From the NCBI RefSeq assembly GCF_027744825.2, contig NC_071335.1, positions 12,661,501-12,725,500 on the forward strand: a DNA stretch of 64,000 nucleotides, written 5' to 3'. Shown in pieces: positions 13,377 to 41,000 of the stretch (position 1 is its first letter; each line of letters begins with the position of its first letter). The position numbers were made by a program, and so were the translations under genes. The notes under the pieces are model-generated. The model saw only the letters and a list, made by a program, of their open reading frames with translations. It searched no databases and had not been told where the DNA came from. This DNA is from Synchiropus splendidus. Taxonomy: Eukaryota > Chordata > Actinopteri > Syngnathiformes > Callionymidae.

Positions 13377-13403
13377 TCTGTGTGTGTGTGTGTGTGTGTG
13401 TGT
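13377..13403. repeat. (TG)n microsatellite
   Basis: An uninterrupted TG run of about 12-13 units. Both strands show short open frames here that are repeat artefacts. Confidence 0.9.
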
Positions 13404-14948
13404 TGGCAGCAAATTCTGCTTCCTCTGGGGGGGGGTCATCGGGGGCACTGACTGTAAACAGATCTTTGTGGGTAACAGCAATCCCCCAACAAGAGTGGTA
13501 TGTTCTACACTTCGTCTCTTTCCTCTGGAACCACACATTCAGACTCACAAAGAACACTGCATGCATTATCGCATGGAGTCTTAAGACTCAAACTGTCTTT
13601 TCATGACTGCATCCTCTCTGCTTTGCCCCTTCTCTGATCATAGGGCCCCCTGTTGCCTTTTACTGTTTCCAGGAAGTGGGCAAAACCAGTTTTGAGTTTC
13701 CCTCCCCTCCGTTGTGAGCATCCAGGTGGAGAAAATAGCCACTACTGGTGCCCTTGCCCCAATCTGTCCCCACATTGAAGTGGAAAACAAACATTGGAGC
13801 TGCTGGTCCAGTCCACTGGGACATGAGTATCTAAACCTAAAACCAGAAGTGGAAAGTTCTGCTTCAAACCAGCGCTTTCTCCAAGAGTTTATTATAATTA
13901 CCTCACCTTCCCTCTGAAGGAGGTGAACTTAGTGCACTGTATTTCAGCAGTTGTTACATCTTTGTCTTCAGTTTTCATGAGTGAAGAAGAGGCCATAGAA
14001 GTGAAAGACGATTCCTTCAAAGCCATTGTAAAAGTAGCATTTGTCAACATTTTCAAAAAAAAACAACGTTGAAATACGTTCAGAATCTTATTTTGCATCA
14101 GAATCTTATTTAGATCGGCAGAATAATGCTGACAGAAACAGGAGGTAATACACTTTTTAAATGTGGTCAAAAGTTTTAGACAACGTTGAAATGTACATTC
14201 ATACAGTATGTTCATCATATATCGAGAGCTCTTTTACAACGCCAAAAAAAACATGACTGAACCTATTAATCAGTCCATCAATGTCACATCCGAAGTCACA
14301 ATACTTTCTTGAAAAAAGGGAAATATTTATCTTGTTTAGGAAAAGAGCACTTTCTGTTATATGTTTGGACCATTCTGTGATCAGTCAGTATAAATGAAAT
14401 GATGTGACAGAAAACAAACAGGCACACATAAATGATGAATACATTTCATGGAAGAAAAGCATAGAATATAAAATCTGAGTCAGAATGAATCAGGATCATA
14501 TGATTAATGACTGAAATAATCGGCATTATGAAATGGCACGGTACAGTCAACTTTAGAGTGATGTCTCCAACCTGAACATTAGCGAATATGCGAGAAAGCT
14601 AAAAAAGGAAATACCTTTAATGCGACTAAAAGTCTGATGCTAGAATCTCTTGTCATGGCAGGTCTGGGGGACACCTTACGCTTCCGGCCACGCCCACTGA
14701 GGTTGTTAGCTGCGTTGAACTTCCTGTGCTTGTTGACTGCTGACACAGGGACATCATACTGCGTTGATATGGCCTTTCCTTCACTGTGTACATGCAGACT
14801 CTTCTGGAAAGATGCTATTTTGGTCAGTGCTTAACAATTGGTCAACCAAAAAAAAAAAGTTTATCCCATGGGAACATCTTGAGATAACTAGAGAAAATGG
14901 AAAAAGGACATGTTTTTATGAGATTTTGCCAGGGGTATGAATAATCTG

Positions 14949-15360
14949 GTGTCATGGCTGTCTATGGGATCAGACACAGTTGCTGAATTGTTTCAGGCTT
15001 GGGAGATCGAGGGTAGATTTAACAAGGTTTATTAACAATTACGCAAGAATTGAGAATAGAGAAATAGAAAACTGAGCGAGGAGAACAAACTAAGGAGGCA
15101 GCAGAAAGAAGATCAAGCACACACGGAATTTTGAAATATACAACAGGAGCACGAGAGAATGGGGGGGTCGAAGGTGTGTTTACCATGAGGATGCAAAGCA
15201 ACCATCTGGCAGCGCAGACTGGAACCCAGGTGTAGAAATCAGTGGAGTCTAATCAGGGGGATCCAGCTGCGCTGCTGTGAAGCTGGAGAAAGAGAAGGAA
15301 AGGAAATGACAGGAACACCGGAAATAACAAAATAAAAGCATGAGAAACAAAGCATGACAC
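14949..15360. mobile_element. Probable non-autonomous DNA element or dispersed repeat (~410 bp)
   Basis: The ends carry a perfect 8-bp inverted pair, GTGTCATG (14949-14956) and CATGACAC (15353-15360). The interior (GGAAATGACAGGAACAC..., AATCAGTGGAGTCTAATCAG) resembles common teleost dispersed repeats. No target-site duplication is evident, so the boundaries are tentative. Confidence 0.4.
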
Positions 15361-29176
<13,816 letters not shown>

Positions 29177-29818
29177 CAGGCCTGGCCAACCCGCGGCTCT
29201 TTCCCCAGATTCATGCGGCTCTTCACCAATGAGCCGCCAATCTGGCTGCGATTTTGGTGAAGTCGCTCTTGAGATGAATGTTTATACAGGAAATACGACG
29301 AAGGAGTAAGAGCTATTCCGTCGAATTGTCAAAATATTGTTCACTTTGACTTGCGTTTAACTTTGAAACATAAACAATAAACCTCACGCACATGCTCCAA
29401 GCCATTGTTGATCGTGTAGTCCCTTGAATTCAGTGGAGTGAAGATGAGACACTCCAGTCTGCAGTGTCGCTCACACACACAGACCGGGGCCACGTTATTG
29501 GTGGCATGAGCCATGTAAAAAATATGTAAGTAAAATAAATGGAGCACACGTTTCTATTGACGGTGCTTGATATTTCGAGGAGGGTCACGGTGAAATGTAT
29601 GAATTTTAAACACAAGAGACCACCACCAGCACCATACACAATACACCAGACACAAATCAACAACCTTGCGACACACAGGGATGTGCTTTACCCGCTATAG
29701 TGCCGCTAAGTCACGTGACCAGATGAGCCTTACAACCTGACATATTTGTAGGATGTGGCTCTTTTCAACACAGTGAAACAATGTGGCTCTTAGCCTCTGA
29801 CTGGTTGTGCCACTCCTG
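29177..29818. mobile_element. Non-autonomous hAT-type DNA transposon (642 bp)
   Basis: The left end CAGGCCTGGCCAACC and the right end, read in reverse complement as CAGGAGTGGCACAACC, form hAT-like terminal inverted repeats. The flanking 8-mers ATGTAGAC (29169-29176) and ATTTAGAT (29819-29826) match at 6 of 8 positions, consistent with an aged 8-bp hAT target duplication. Both ends carry the GCGGCTCTT / TGTGGCTCTT motif common in this group. No transposase is encoded. Confidence 0.75.
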
Positions 29819-32800
29819 ATTTAGATCAGTTCAATATAAGAGGCTGAATCAGTTCAGAGGAAATACCTTGGAATATTTGCCGTGTTCACCTTGATATCAG
29901 ATGCAGGGGTGGAGCATTACTTTTTACTTAAAAGCTCACCTTACTAGTTATGTTTTTTTTTAATTATTATTATTGAAGGTGTTTTTTTTTAATCTTATTA
30001 TTCTGTCTTTGGGGAAATAAAAAAACATAGTCGCAAAAATATTGGCAGGAAACATTAAACAATGAAAATATATTTCAAGTATTAGATTATTGAAAATATA
30101 AAAATTAAAACGAGTGTGCTGCGTTTTAAAAATACATATCTACTGTATTTATGATGGTTCGAAACCAATGAGTAGCTACATTAAAAGTAAATACAAAAAA
30201 TGATAAAAATATTTCATACAATAGTAGTTAACATTTGTACTGAAAATTTAAGTGTATGATTTTGATGAAGGGACACACATAATTATGAGCACTACCTTTT
30301 GAAAGTGATTCAATATGGAGTTAAAGATCCAGCCCTTTAAATAATGCTCTAGTAATATAAAATAAATGGCACCAAACATTTCTTCACGCTCAAGTTTCAT
30401 AGTGTCACACTGACCTCACCCCCCACTCGCCCCGATTTCAAATCATAAACACTGAACGTGTTCTTTTTTTTTAGCAGTCGTAGCTCTTGTTGTGTGAGAG
30501 CGAGTGGGTCGTAAACGGAACTCCGACATGCAGGAGTAGCGCGTTGATTTAAAGCGACAACAGCGATGAGTCCTTTCAGAGGCCAGTTTGTTTCAATACT
30601 AAATTATCCCCTTCATAACAAAAGAGCCTTTAATGGCATTTTATAGTGCAGAACTCGAAAGCTCATTTGGCTGCAGCTTGACTTTTCATTCCTTTAATTA
30701 ATATCATTTGCTTTACAGTTGCCATGGTGACCAACTCAGTGGGAGAATTATCCTCATTAACTTAATCTTTAGATGGGGACGATATAAAGTTGTGGTTGCG
30801 CTGTGATTTGGACAAAGGCGTGTCGTGCTGAGAGATTTTTTTGTTTTGTTTTCTCTAGAAAGAATTGTGCAAGTGAGGGAACTGTGGAATTATGACTTGG
30901 ACACTGACCTAAGTCGTAAATCTGCTCTCTGACAACCTGATCTGACAGAGCTGCTGTGTGGCCCCGTTGGTGTTGGACGCACGCTTGAGCTCTCTGGGCT
31001 CCAGTCACCTGACATGTCCGAGCAAGGCCGTTCAACATGAAGCCAGTCAACGACAAGCTCAGGGTCATCAGATTCCATGACATAGTTTTTTAAGAACCTC
31101 ATGGCTCCTTTCGCCATGTGGTGGTCAAGCAGCTGGCGTTGGCGCTGGCGGCCCTCTATGTCATGGTAATATAGATATCCCAGGCTTATTAGAAATCACC
31201 TCGTCTGCAGGAATGAGGAGAAAGATAAGTGAAGTTATTTATAGAGCGTGTGGTGGAGCAGGGAAAAAAGTGCAAGCTTGAGTCTTTGGCACGAGTTTTT
31301 GGCTTTTCTTGCTTTTGCCTTTTCTGGTTTGCTGGCGACGTCCTCTCCTGGTTGGTTTCATGGCCAAACAAGCGTCAGGCCAAGTCTTGCTGTAGCAGAG
31401 AAAGAATTTGGCCCAGTGAACGGGAATTGTAAGTGTTGATAGTGTTGATCATCTAATATGGAATCGAATTTTTTTTTTTTTTTTTTCTTTCAAAGAATGT
31501 TTTAAACATCGCATGGGTTTGTAGGACTTGAATTGCCTGGACAGTCAGACCCCTGCCAGTGGGGAAGAGTGAGACTCACTCATGTTGTGTGTGTTAAGAT
31601 CATTGGGGTTTAGGTGACAGATACTGAGAATGCCTCTGCCTAAATTAAGCTCCCTGCTTCATCAAAAACATCCTGCCTTCCTGCTCACAGACGCGGGGCA
31701 GAGGTCGCAGCCTGAAACACACGCGGTTTGAAACTTTTTGTTGGAGAGTTACATGTTCTTGTGGAATCTTCAACGCTTAAAAGCAGGCCAGAGCAGAGTG
31801 CAGCGCAGGTTCCACATGCGGCCTTTTCTCTGAACTTCTTGAGGTCATCGTGACACTTGGGACAATCCTGCTTTTATTATGTTTTACAGTTTGACCATAA
31901 TGTATTGTTACTTTACCTTCTTAATAATAATGATAATCGCCCTTAGGGGTGTAAGAAAATACACTCAAATATTGCAATTCTCGATCGCACAATATATATA
32001 AACATTTCGGCTGAAATATTGCGATACTTTTTTGTGTGATATTGTCTTGATTTTTGAAGATATATACATATACATAGACACTGCTGCATTTGTGATGTGT
32101 TAAATACTTGCCTTTTGTTTTTGTACACTGGAGTTTTTTTATTTTTATTAAGGGAGAGATTAATTCCTCTGTTGGCCTGCAAAATTTTACTGGAAGTTAA
32201 ACTGAACTGACTCGATGACAATAACCTTCTTTTCATGCAGATATTGTTGAACTGCATTATCTGATTTCCCCCCTTAAGATCATAGTTCTTATTACAATAC
32301 ACTGCTGAATTGACAGTATTCAGCAGTACAGTAATGTATTGCAATGTATCCTATCACCACACTTGTATCGGGGTACACATCATACCACAAGATACCTGCC
32401 AATACACAATCCTAATGACACTGTTATTTGGTCAATAAAATTCCAATTTATTGTTATGTAAGAACTAACTTCCTCTTGTTTCCTTTGTTTTTCTCTTAGT
32501 GTAGCATCAGTAAAGAAAGACAAAAAATATGCATTTCTCAACATGTCTACACCATTTAAAATCTTGTTTTTCTCAGACATATTGCACATGGAACAACTTG
32601 ACATGATTGTCCTTTCTTTGGAGCAGATTTTTAAAAATATTTCATGAACTTTTAAATCATACGCCTACTCTGACACTCTGGTTTTTCCCCAATGAAGAAC
32701 ACATTCTCTTCTCTCTGCATCTACTTTCTTGTTTGTGCTTTCCCACCCTGAAAATCATCATCTTCATGGCTCATAACATCAACATGCATCAGAAGTGATC

Positions 32801-32840
32801 TAGGTTTGCATTTAATATTGTGCCAGCGATACCTATTTAA
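29819..32840. other. AT-rich gene-free stretch
   Basis: Mostly AT-rich non-coding sequence with homopolymer runs. One weak - strand coding candidate at about 30890-31195 is described separately. Confidence 0.55.
30890..31195 (-). other. Weak candidate coding exon of unknown identity
   Basis: A - strand frame stays open across this interval and has non-random composition (EGRQRQRQLLDHHMAKGAM, ESDDPELVVDWLHVERP). A possible donor CAG/GTGACT lies within it near 31012. The upstream acceptor is poor: the best pyrimidine-rich AG (TTCCTGCAG, near 31210) leads into an in-frame TGA. I recognise no family. It may be a chance ORF. Confidence 0.2.
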
Positions 32841-32911
32841 AGCTGTTGCGGGCCACATGTAATGACTCAGCTGGCCCGATTTGGCACCCGGGCTTTCAGT
32901 TTGACTGGTGT
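32841..32911. mobile_element. hAT-type element end (fragment)
   Basis: In reverse complement the end reads GTCAAACTGAAAGCCCGGG followed by GCCAAATCGGGCC. This is the GC-rich terminal motif typical of vertebrate hAT elements. Only this end is recognisable. Confidence 0.5.
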
Positions 32912-33499
32912 TGTGAAGGGAAATAACAGCGGAGTATAAGTGTCATCATCAACTGCCGCCAGAAAATATGATATTAAAAACTTTATTAAGCTCACATATG
33001 AGAAATGGAGAGCAAAGATGAAATACATAACACTTAAAATACTTAATACATAAATACATAGAATAAAAACATTTTCACAGATGATGGTGATAATAATAAT
33101 ATAACAATAATAATGACAATAATAACTGTGACAATGGTATTATTATATTATTATTATCAACAAAACATGTAATAAAGTCATAATAAACAGGTCAAAGATG
33201 AGAAATAACAAATAAAAACTTCCTACCGCGTCGAAAGCAGACTCCTCTATGATCTACCTTTAAAAATACTGACTTAATAGTAACCTGAAAATATATATTA
33301 TTAAACTGTTCTTCATCATGGACCTCTGTAGAATCACTTTAATGCATGAGACAAACAATTCATCAATGTAAAAATATTACATCCCTCAAATAATAAGTTT
33401 ATTATGTCCTGAAAATAAAGGTAACCTAAATCTCAATAAAAGACATCTCCATTTCTTAAATGATTCAGTGATGTTCACATTATATTCTACATAAACACA

Positions 33500-33832
33500 C
33501 ACTAACACACCTACAGAGACACACACAGGCACACACACGTTTGTTTTTCTCGCTTTGGGACATTGTGAGGTTTCTCATTGCCATAACCCTTTCCCCAGCC
33601 TCTCACTCTAAACCTAACTATCCAGAACAAATGGCTCACCTTAACCAGGACTCTGAACCAAACTTAAACACATTTATAATAACACAGTTATTTCAAAGTC
33701 TTCATCCTCAAATTGAAGCTTAACCTTGTGGGGACCATCTGAATGTCCCCAGAATGTCGTAGGGTCCTCACAAGGATAGTCAAGAATTGTTCTCCAGAAA
33801 GTAGGATAAACAAAGTACACGCATACACACAC

Positions 33833-33896
<64 letters not shown>

Positions 33897-34135
33897 TAAC
33901 CCTTGTATCTCCATCTTTAAGAGGACCTCTCATTGACATGATGCTTTCCCCGGCCTCTCACCCTAAACTTCACCATCCAGAACACATTATCATGACCCAG
34001 TTATTTTCTTTGCATGGATTTGTGGTGTCCGGCCAAATGGTCCCCACAAAAGCACAAGTTCTCCATAAGGAGGTGTTTTGTCAAAAACTGGTCCCCACAA
34101 GTCAGGATAAACCAGGTACACACAGATGCACACAC
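33500..34135. repeat. Two diverged copies of a dispersed fish repeat flanking a (CA)n
   Basis: Copy 1 (about 33540-33815) and copy 2 (about 33900-34120) share, in the same order, a block like CCCCAGCCTCTCACTCTAAA, a block like GGGGACCATCTGAATGTCCCC or GGTCCCCACAA, and a final AGGATAAAC-AGTACAC leading into CA repeats. This looks like a tandem duplication or two insertions of one element associated with CA microsatellites. Confidence 0.6.
33824..33894. repeat. (CA)n microsatellite, ~70 bp
   Basis: A nearly perfect CA run. The Cys/Val- and His/Thr-rich open frames over it are artefacts. Confidence 0.97.
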
Positions 34136-37100
34136 CTCTAGTTTTTGCAATGGCAAATGTGTTGGAGAACAAACCCAGCTATAGATTCTTAGCTGTCAAT
34201 AATTAAACTGGGTTCTGGCCTCAGACCCATATATGTACACACGCACACACACACACTCGCACTCGCACTGGACGACACAGATAAGAGATATGAACAGAGC
34301 AGGACGGTATTTTCCTCCACACATACCCAGATTTGATTAATAATGTACTTCAGTGTTAGGTCAGCAAAAATTCCTGCACAGTTGACTGACGCTCATTCTC
34401 CAACCTTTTCTTTTAACGGCTCACTCTGCTGTCGAAAACTCCAGTCTGACTGAGAAGCTGTGGACCCTAGATTGGGCTGTTCACTGTCACCAGGTTTAAT
34501 TTGGCGTGAAAGAAGCACGGAGGAAAAACGCGGCGCTCTCAGCTCGGCTCCACAGCTGCTGCGCTACTGTAAATCACAGTGGCCCTTCCCTACTTTTCTT
34601 TATCATGTTATCAGAGCAGCTTCTCTGCAGAGGAACATGAGAGGCTGCTTCAATTTTCACTCTTCATCAACCCTCACCCTGCAAAGTTGTTTATCCTCGT
34701 AGCTTGCTGAACCGCTTTTGCAAGCCTGCTCTCTTTTTTAGAACCATCTCACCCCTGGACTTGTATTCATGTGTGTAACAGTGAGTGGAACTTGTATCAG
34801 GCGTCATCTTTCACTTCAAGGCCTGGACTTGGAAGACATTAAGGATTTCAGCACCGCGCTTCCCATGGCAGGTCTTTATGAGAGCCGGGACTTTGGTCAC
34901 CCTTCTGGGTGGTTTGTGATCAATGGCTTGTTTGCGGTGCTGTGGACTTCTAATTTAAGATGGAAGACATGGTTTTTAAATGAATTAATAATAACATAAC
35001 ACAAAAACAACGGTAGTGGGCAGGATATTGAGCAGGCAATGCCACACTACTGAGATGAAAGACAAGACTTGGACAGGAAAGTGGATCACATGGGCAGCAG
35101 TCTGAGCAAAGACGCCCCTCTGACTAGATTCTTCATGCCTCAACAGTCTTTCCTGGATGCAGACACAACAGTTGTTTTTGTTTGTTTGTTTGTTTTAGTG
35201 ATCAAGATATCTTTTTTTTCACTTCAGTCTTGTTCACCGTAAAACTATTAGAGAGCAGGAGTGGGCACACCGGTCCTCACAGGACAAGGGTGGGCAAAGT
35301 TTTGGTTCCAGTCGATCAGGCACTCGCAGTTTAACCAGTGAGTGTCAACTGAAACAAGCAACATCAGACTGACAATCAAACTTATCACCCCTTTTGTCGA
35401 GGGTAGGCCAACGGGTAGCTATGTCTTTTGGCTCAGCTCTTTTTCAGGTTGAGGGTTTGCACACCCGATGAGGGAGATGAGGGTTCTCCCCACGCTTGAT
35501 TCAACCACATTTAAAGCCCCGTAAAGCTATTCCAACTTTTTTTTAACTGCATCCCAACCAACAACAAAAAGCACCTGATACCAGCCATTGGAAGTCATGT
35601 GTTAATTCCACTTGAATTTCTCCACTGCAATAAGTAGAAACAGCCATCGCAGTTTTGGCCTAACAAACACACCGATCCAACTCTCAGTAATCTCTTCAGC
35701 AGAAAACAAGAATGTGTTAGAAAAACAGGGACAGCTGATGGGCCCATCTTTATCTGACAACATGACTTCCAACATGGCGTCTTGAATTTTCTCAACGTGG
35801 CGGTACAAAAGTTTATGTCAGGTCTGTCCATTAGCTTATCTCCCCTCCCCTTTTGCTGTCCTCCACGCCCCCCGTCGGTTAGTCATAGGGTACTTGCGCA
35901 CCCGACTGCTACCCATCCCCGTACAAGGAGAAAGTTCTTTAGTCAAACTCTAGCCAGTCAGTAACAGCCGGTCCACCCCAATAGGCAAACCAAGCAGAGA
36001 GATTCAAAGACCTGGTCACAAGCTCAGTGGTCAACAGTCCAACACAAGGCAAAGGTTTCTGGCAGCCAAAGTAGGGAATAGGGTCTAGAACAGGTGATTC
36101 CAGGTGAATTGGGCCTCCAAAGACAAGGCAGGTGGCCAGTAGATATTTTGTCTGGTTGTTATGGGAAGAGGTCAGGTGGGACACAGTCTTTAACAGGGGA
36201 CTGTGGAGAACAGGGAGAGGGGGTTGGAGTGAAGCAAAAGGGCAGAGCTGACAGTTTATTGGAGTAACCTGAAGAGTGTAACGCGATTTGAAACACATCT
36301 TTCGAGGCTAACAACTACTGTCGCTCTACTGTAAATACAGAATAATGGGGAAGCAGTTCAGCAAGGTGCCAGTGCAAGTTTTCAAGTCAGTTTTCGATTA
36401 CTTCACCCACATTCCAGTTTTGTCTGCTCCTCTTTTCAACCAATTGATTCAGAGTTTGTTGAGGTCATGTGACCTCTCTGCGAGGTCTCATTTGACATGT
36501 CTTCGTGACACACTTCACATCTGTTCTACTTTGAATTCAATCATGAATGTGCTGCTAATCTAGTAAAAGGTTAAGTAGGAGCTGGTTAGGACCTCAGATC
36601 CAACTACGCTGGCAGATACTGCTTTGAAGCACAGATCAGGGGGTGGCAACATCAGACGGAAATCTTTAATGTTGCTAAACACTCAGTTATAGAGCACATT
36701 TTAAAGGGTATCTCAGCCACGTACAACTTCTTCCCTTGTTATAGTACTATGTTATATGTACTTTGTGTATTCTCATTATTTATATCCTCACAATCCTTGT
36801 CATGTCCTCATTCACCACATCCATGAACCTCATTGGTTGTCCTCATTGGTTGCTACTAGTTTCACATGCTTACTTCATCCTCCAACATTCTTCGTCCAGT
36901 CTGTCTGTCTCTGTCCCTCACCTGTCTTACGCCCACATTTCAAAAAACCTCATGCAGCTCAGATAAACTGTTTTTTGCCTTTTGTTTGCATTTTCCCAAA
37001 TCGTTAATACTGTATTTTTACATTAACTGTCAAGACAAACAACAGATTTCTGTGCCCATGGTGCAGAGGATTTACTTAGCTTCAGTAGGTACACTTCAGT

Positions 37101-37227
37101 TTGTCCAGGAAAAAGTTATATGCATATATACTGTCACACACAATGCCATGATGAAACATTGGCTTCAAAAGTTATGCAATTAAATCCGAGTTTACTTTTC
37201 CTTGCAAAATGTAATTTCAATTCATTG

Positions 37228-37300
37228 TGAGAACAGAGCCATGTCTGGCCCGGGGGCCACATGTGGCCCTGCAGTATTTCAAGGTGACTCTTGCGTGGCA
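37228..37300. mobile_element. hAT-type element end (fragment)
   Basis: GTCTGGCCCGGGGGCCACAT followed by GTGGCCCTGCAG is the GC-rich subterminal motif of hAT elements. The opposite end was not located. Confidence 0.45.
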
Positions 37301-37959
37301 ATTATTTACATATGGCATTATTTTTGACACTTCGGGAATACTGCAAAGATATTTGTATCTGTATGGCCAAGTAGAACACTGTGCTCTGAATCCCCATCAA
37401 GACACAACTTTTTTGACATGAGCCAGTGCAATTCTTGAACCATGTGAGTTGTTCTATTGAATTGTTCTTGATAATTTATTGATTGTGGGTAGTATTTTTA
37501 TTAAGTCATGAGAAATAAGGTGGTGGCGGTGCTCTGTACGGGCCACAATGATTTTCTATTTGGTGGTGAATAAGGTTCTCTAACGCTCTATTACCCCATT
37601 CATTTCTATTACTTCTGGTCACGTGACAGTCTCTGGTTAAAAACAAATCAGGGAGCTACAGTAAACCAGCTTTCCTCCACACAGTTAGAAGGTTTTCACA
37701 TTCATCCATGCTGCTGATGACAGTGTGTGCCAGCAGGAGTTCTTAAATGCTACTGCCACCTGCTGTCTGACATTGTACTTAGAATATATTTAACACAAAT
37801 TGTATAGACAAAATACACATAAGGCAATAATATGAAATTCACTGCATGGGTGAAAAGGAATGGCTTGGGAGAGGTTTGTGCCTATCTAGCTACAAATATA
37901 TATAATCTTCATAATGTTGAAACTTTTTGTATTTTTTTTAAGTGTGTTTTTGCTATTCT

Positions 37960-38045
37960 ATAGTATCTCTTTTCTATTGTTGTTTTTTGCTGCTGTGAAT
38001 CTGGAATGTCCCTTGAAGGGACTAATAAAGGAAACGTTTTACATT
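37960..38045 (+). repeat. LINE-like 3' tail
   Basis: GCTGCTGTGAATCTGGAATG...AAGGGACTAATAAAGGA resembles the conserved 3' end of fish LINEs (L2/Rex-like). Only the tail is visible. Confidence 0.4.
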
Positions 38046-41000
38046 TTATTTGCATTGTTCTTTTTCCAGATTTGAACTATTGATGTGGCACATCCTCATT
38101 GAGACTTTTTGTGTATATATTTATTAGCCATAATAATTATTTCCATACTTCTATTAGGTTTGTGGAACAACGCAAACATTGTAGTAATGACATGCAGTAA
38201 CAACTTATTTGAATCTTAATTCAAGGCGGTAAGAACGAGCAGCGGATCAAAATGTACAGTGACTGTCATGAAAAATATGAAGTCATGATTCATTGTGTGA
38301 ATATGAATCAGCCTCAGGTAGAGCTACACGAATAAAGAGCCGAGCTCATGCTCACACCCATAAATAAGGAGTCTTTGAGTGGACCGTCATAAAGGGAGTA
38401 AATAACCATCAGGGCAGAAGAAGAGCTCTTTGTTTGCTGCTACTCAGCTGATGTTGTCTAAAGGCATCCTGTGTTTCCAAAAGCCGGTTACTGTTTGACA
38501 AACAGCTGACAGAAATGTCACACCATCACTACCTTGAGTCTTGAGACTTTAAGGCAACTTTAACACTTAACAATCAAAACACGTATCGTGCATGTTTCGA
38601 AAATCAGCACATTCATTTGCCTTTACATTTTTCAAAAGTGTAAAAGCAACAGCCCTTGACATCTGGTCGGGGAATTCAAAACTGCTTTAAATTCCTGGAA
38701 CAATATGCTTCATGAGGGAAGAGCATGTGCACAGACATCATCGAAAAACACATTTCTATCATTCGGCTCCCCTTTAATACTTCTCACCACACTGCCCAAA
38801 ATCAGCCCTTTTGCCATGCCAAGTTGTGTTTTGGACTCACATGTGAAAGAGATTTTCTCTACTTTGTCCTCAGAATATGCAGCATATGTCCAAGAAGTAT
38901 TCTTAATCTTTGAAAGATGCTTCTCTATGAAGCACATAGTGATAGACACATTTCTCGTACGTGTTGACGAACGTTCACTCTCCATGTGCTGCACAGATAT
39001 GTAATTCCATCATCGACCCACAAAGTATGATCACAGAAACACACACTTGTTTAGGAACAGCCACTTTGGAAGGGTCATGCTGTTCCTGTGACGCATCAGT
39101 TTTCCAACAATGGCACAGCATTAGCTTAGAACTGGTGGTTTTGAAGTGGTTGAAACTACCAGTGATGGTTTAAAAGTGAAGAAGAAAGCAACGATTCAGT
39201 CAATATCAAGAACAGCTTGGTTGAAAAGCATCTACTTGAATCTTCATATTCGTGGACACCAAACGTTTAAGGATCTGTATTTTACTGGAGATTCTCTTAG
39301 GGTACATACAGTTGATTCACATCTAAGTCACTGGCAACTCCATGTTGCAGAGCATTGAAAATGTATGGTCTGGAATCCCTCCCATGGCGTAATATATTGC
39401 CGAGTGTAAAGAGGATTTTTGCCTTGGAGAAGCCTTCCATGTTACATGTTGATGCATTTGTCTTTCAATGGAAGCACAAGCCCCGCCTTCTGCGGCATAT
39501 TCAGACGCCGTGGGCAGTGTATCACGTAGAAAAAGCCCCTCAAATGGCCTTCTGTTAGGAAGTAAGTCCATAAGGGGAAACTCTGGTGGATAATGCAGAG
39601 GAATCTACAATAATGATGTTTTTGAGTTTTGTGGGAGAAAGAGAATTAGGAGTATATTACAATTGAAGGATTTAAAGTTAGGATTCTGAAAAAATATAGC
39701 CACAATTGTCAGAGGAACTTCAAAACACGAGTCAACAAAAAAAAAAAAAAGAAAACATGAGAAAACTGCTAAAGTAAAGGAGGAAATCAGTAATATGGAG
39801 GGCATTAATGAAAATCATCATTCAACAGAAAAAAAAACCCCAATAATAATAGAAAAGAATGACGAAATATTTTTTTAACTTGTAATTGTAAGGGCAAAAT
39901 ATCATAGGTTTGTAAAGGATGAGGCTTCCATGTTCGTGCAAACTGCTCTTCAACATCATAACTCTGAAACTATTTGCTATAAAACAGGAAACTGTCATGA
40001 AATTCGGCAACTGCACCATGAGTAATGCCTTAAATGACGATATTTAGCTTTTGAAGATAGGCATAGTACTTATACTACTACTACTGCGACTACAATGACT
40101 ACTACTAATAATAATAATGCTGAGGAAAAATAGCCATACATCAGAAAATATAGCGGTTCAGTAACCTCAGGAAAAGAGCATACGCTGAATTGCCATGTTT
40201 ATTGAGCACTATATGATGAAATTATTCATTTAATATACAACAAATATCCTGAAGCTTTCAGCGAGTGAAACTTCCGCTGCAGGGATGCAGAGGGGTCTTT
40301 CGGAGTGGAGAAGCAAACTGAAGTCCACTTGACCCTCTCTCAGTTAGAAGTGACAAGATGTAGCTCTCCATGCTTGTTTAGTCTGCAGCTCAGTGAGCGC
40401 TCCGCCACCCTTGTCATGACTTACTCACTCCCCCCCTAAATTGTCGAATAACTTAATAGCTGGAGCAAAGCACTCTGAGGGTGAATTAGGGATTCATGAC
40501 TTCTGCCACACAACCTGAGCTCCTTCATCGGACTGATGGCCTGGTATGGTGCACTGGTTTAAAAATATTGAATAAAAACATCTGTCAGGAAACCAGAGGC
40601 TCAGTTCGAGGCCAGTCCTGCTGCATAGCAGGTTAGAGCAGGGCAGGTAGGGAAGCTCTGAGGATGTGTGTTTGTGCTCAGTGTGTCAGTGCACACACCC
40701 GACGGTGACGGAAGCTTCACTTAAACACAGATCTGCCTGAAGGGTGTGGCCCAATTTCACCTGCTCAGTCCTGCAAGTGAAAAAAACTGTCTTTGCTCGA
40801 TCTGCAGTAAAACCTGTTCAAGTTAACATTTGGCAACAGGTGCACATGACCCCAACCAATTCACACACTGCTCATGCCAAATTTCAAGAACTGTGACGCT
40901 CATGATGTCTGTCATCTATTCATCAAGCTGGAGAACAATAAATGCTTCTTTTTTTTTCGATGAAGCCAACTGCTGTAAAGGAGGGGGATGTCAACTCATA

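Larger units (their letters stand above)
7341..14948. other. Gene-free stretch, nothing recognised
   Basis: Only short ORFs without recognisable protein features occur here. It contains a short (CA)n at about 9945-9968 and a (TG)n at about 13377-13403. No RNA gene or intact transposon was recognised. Conserved regulatory elements cannot be excluded without cross-species alignment. Confidence 0.6.

Noticed and set aside
33674..34141. Cys/Val- and His/Thr-rich open frames
   Set aside because: Translation of the (CA)n run and the flanking repeat.
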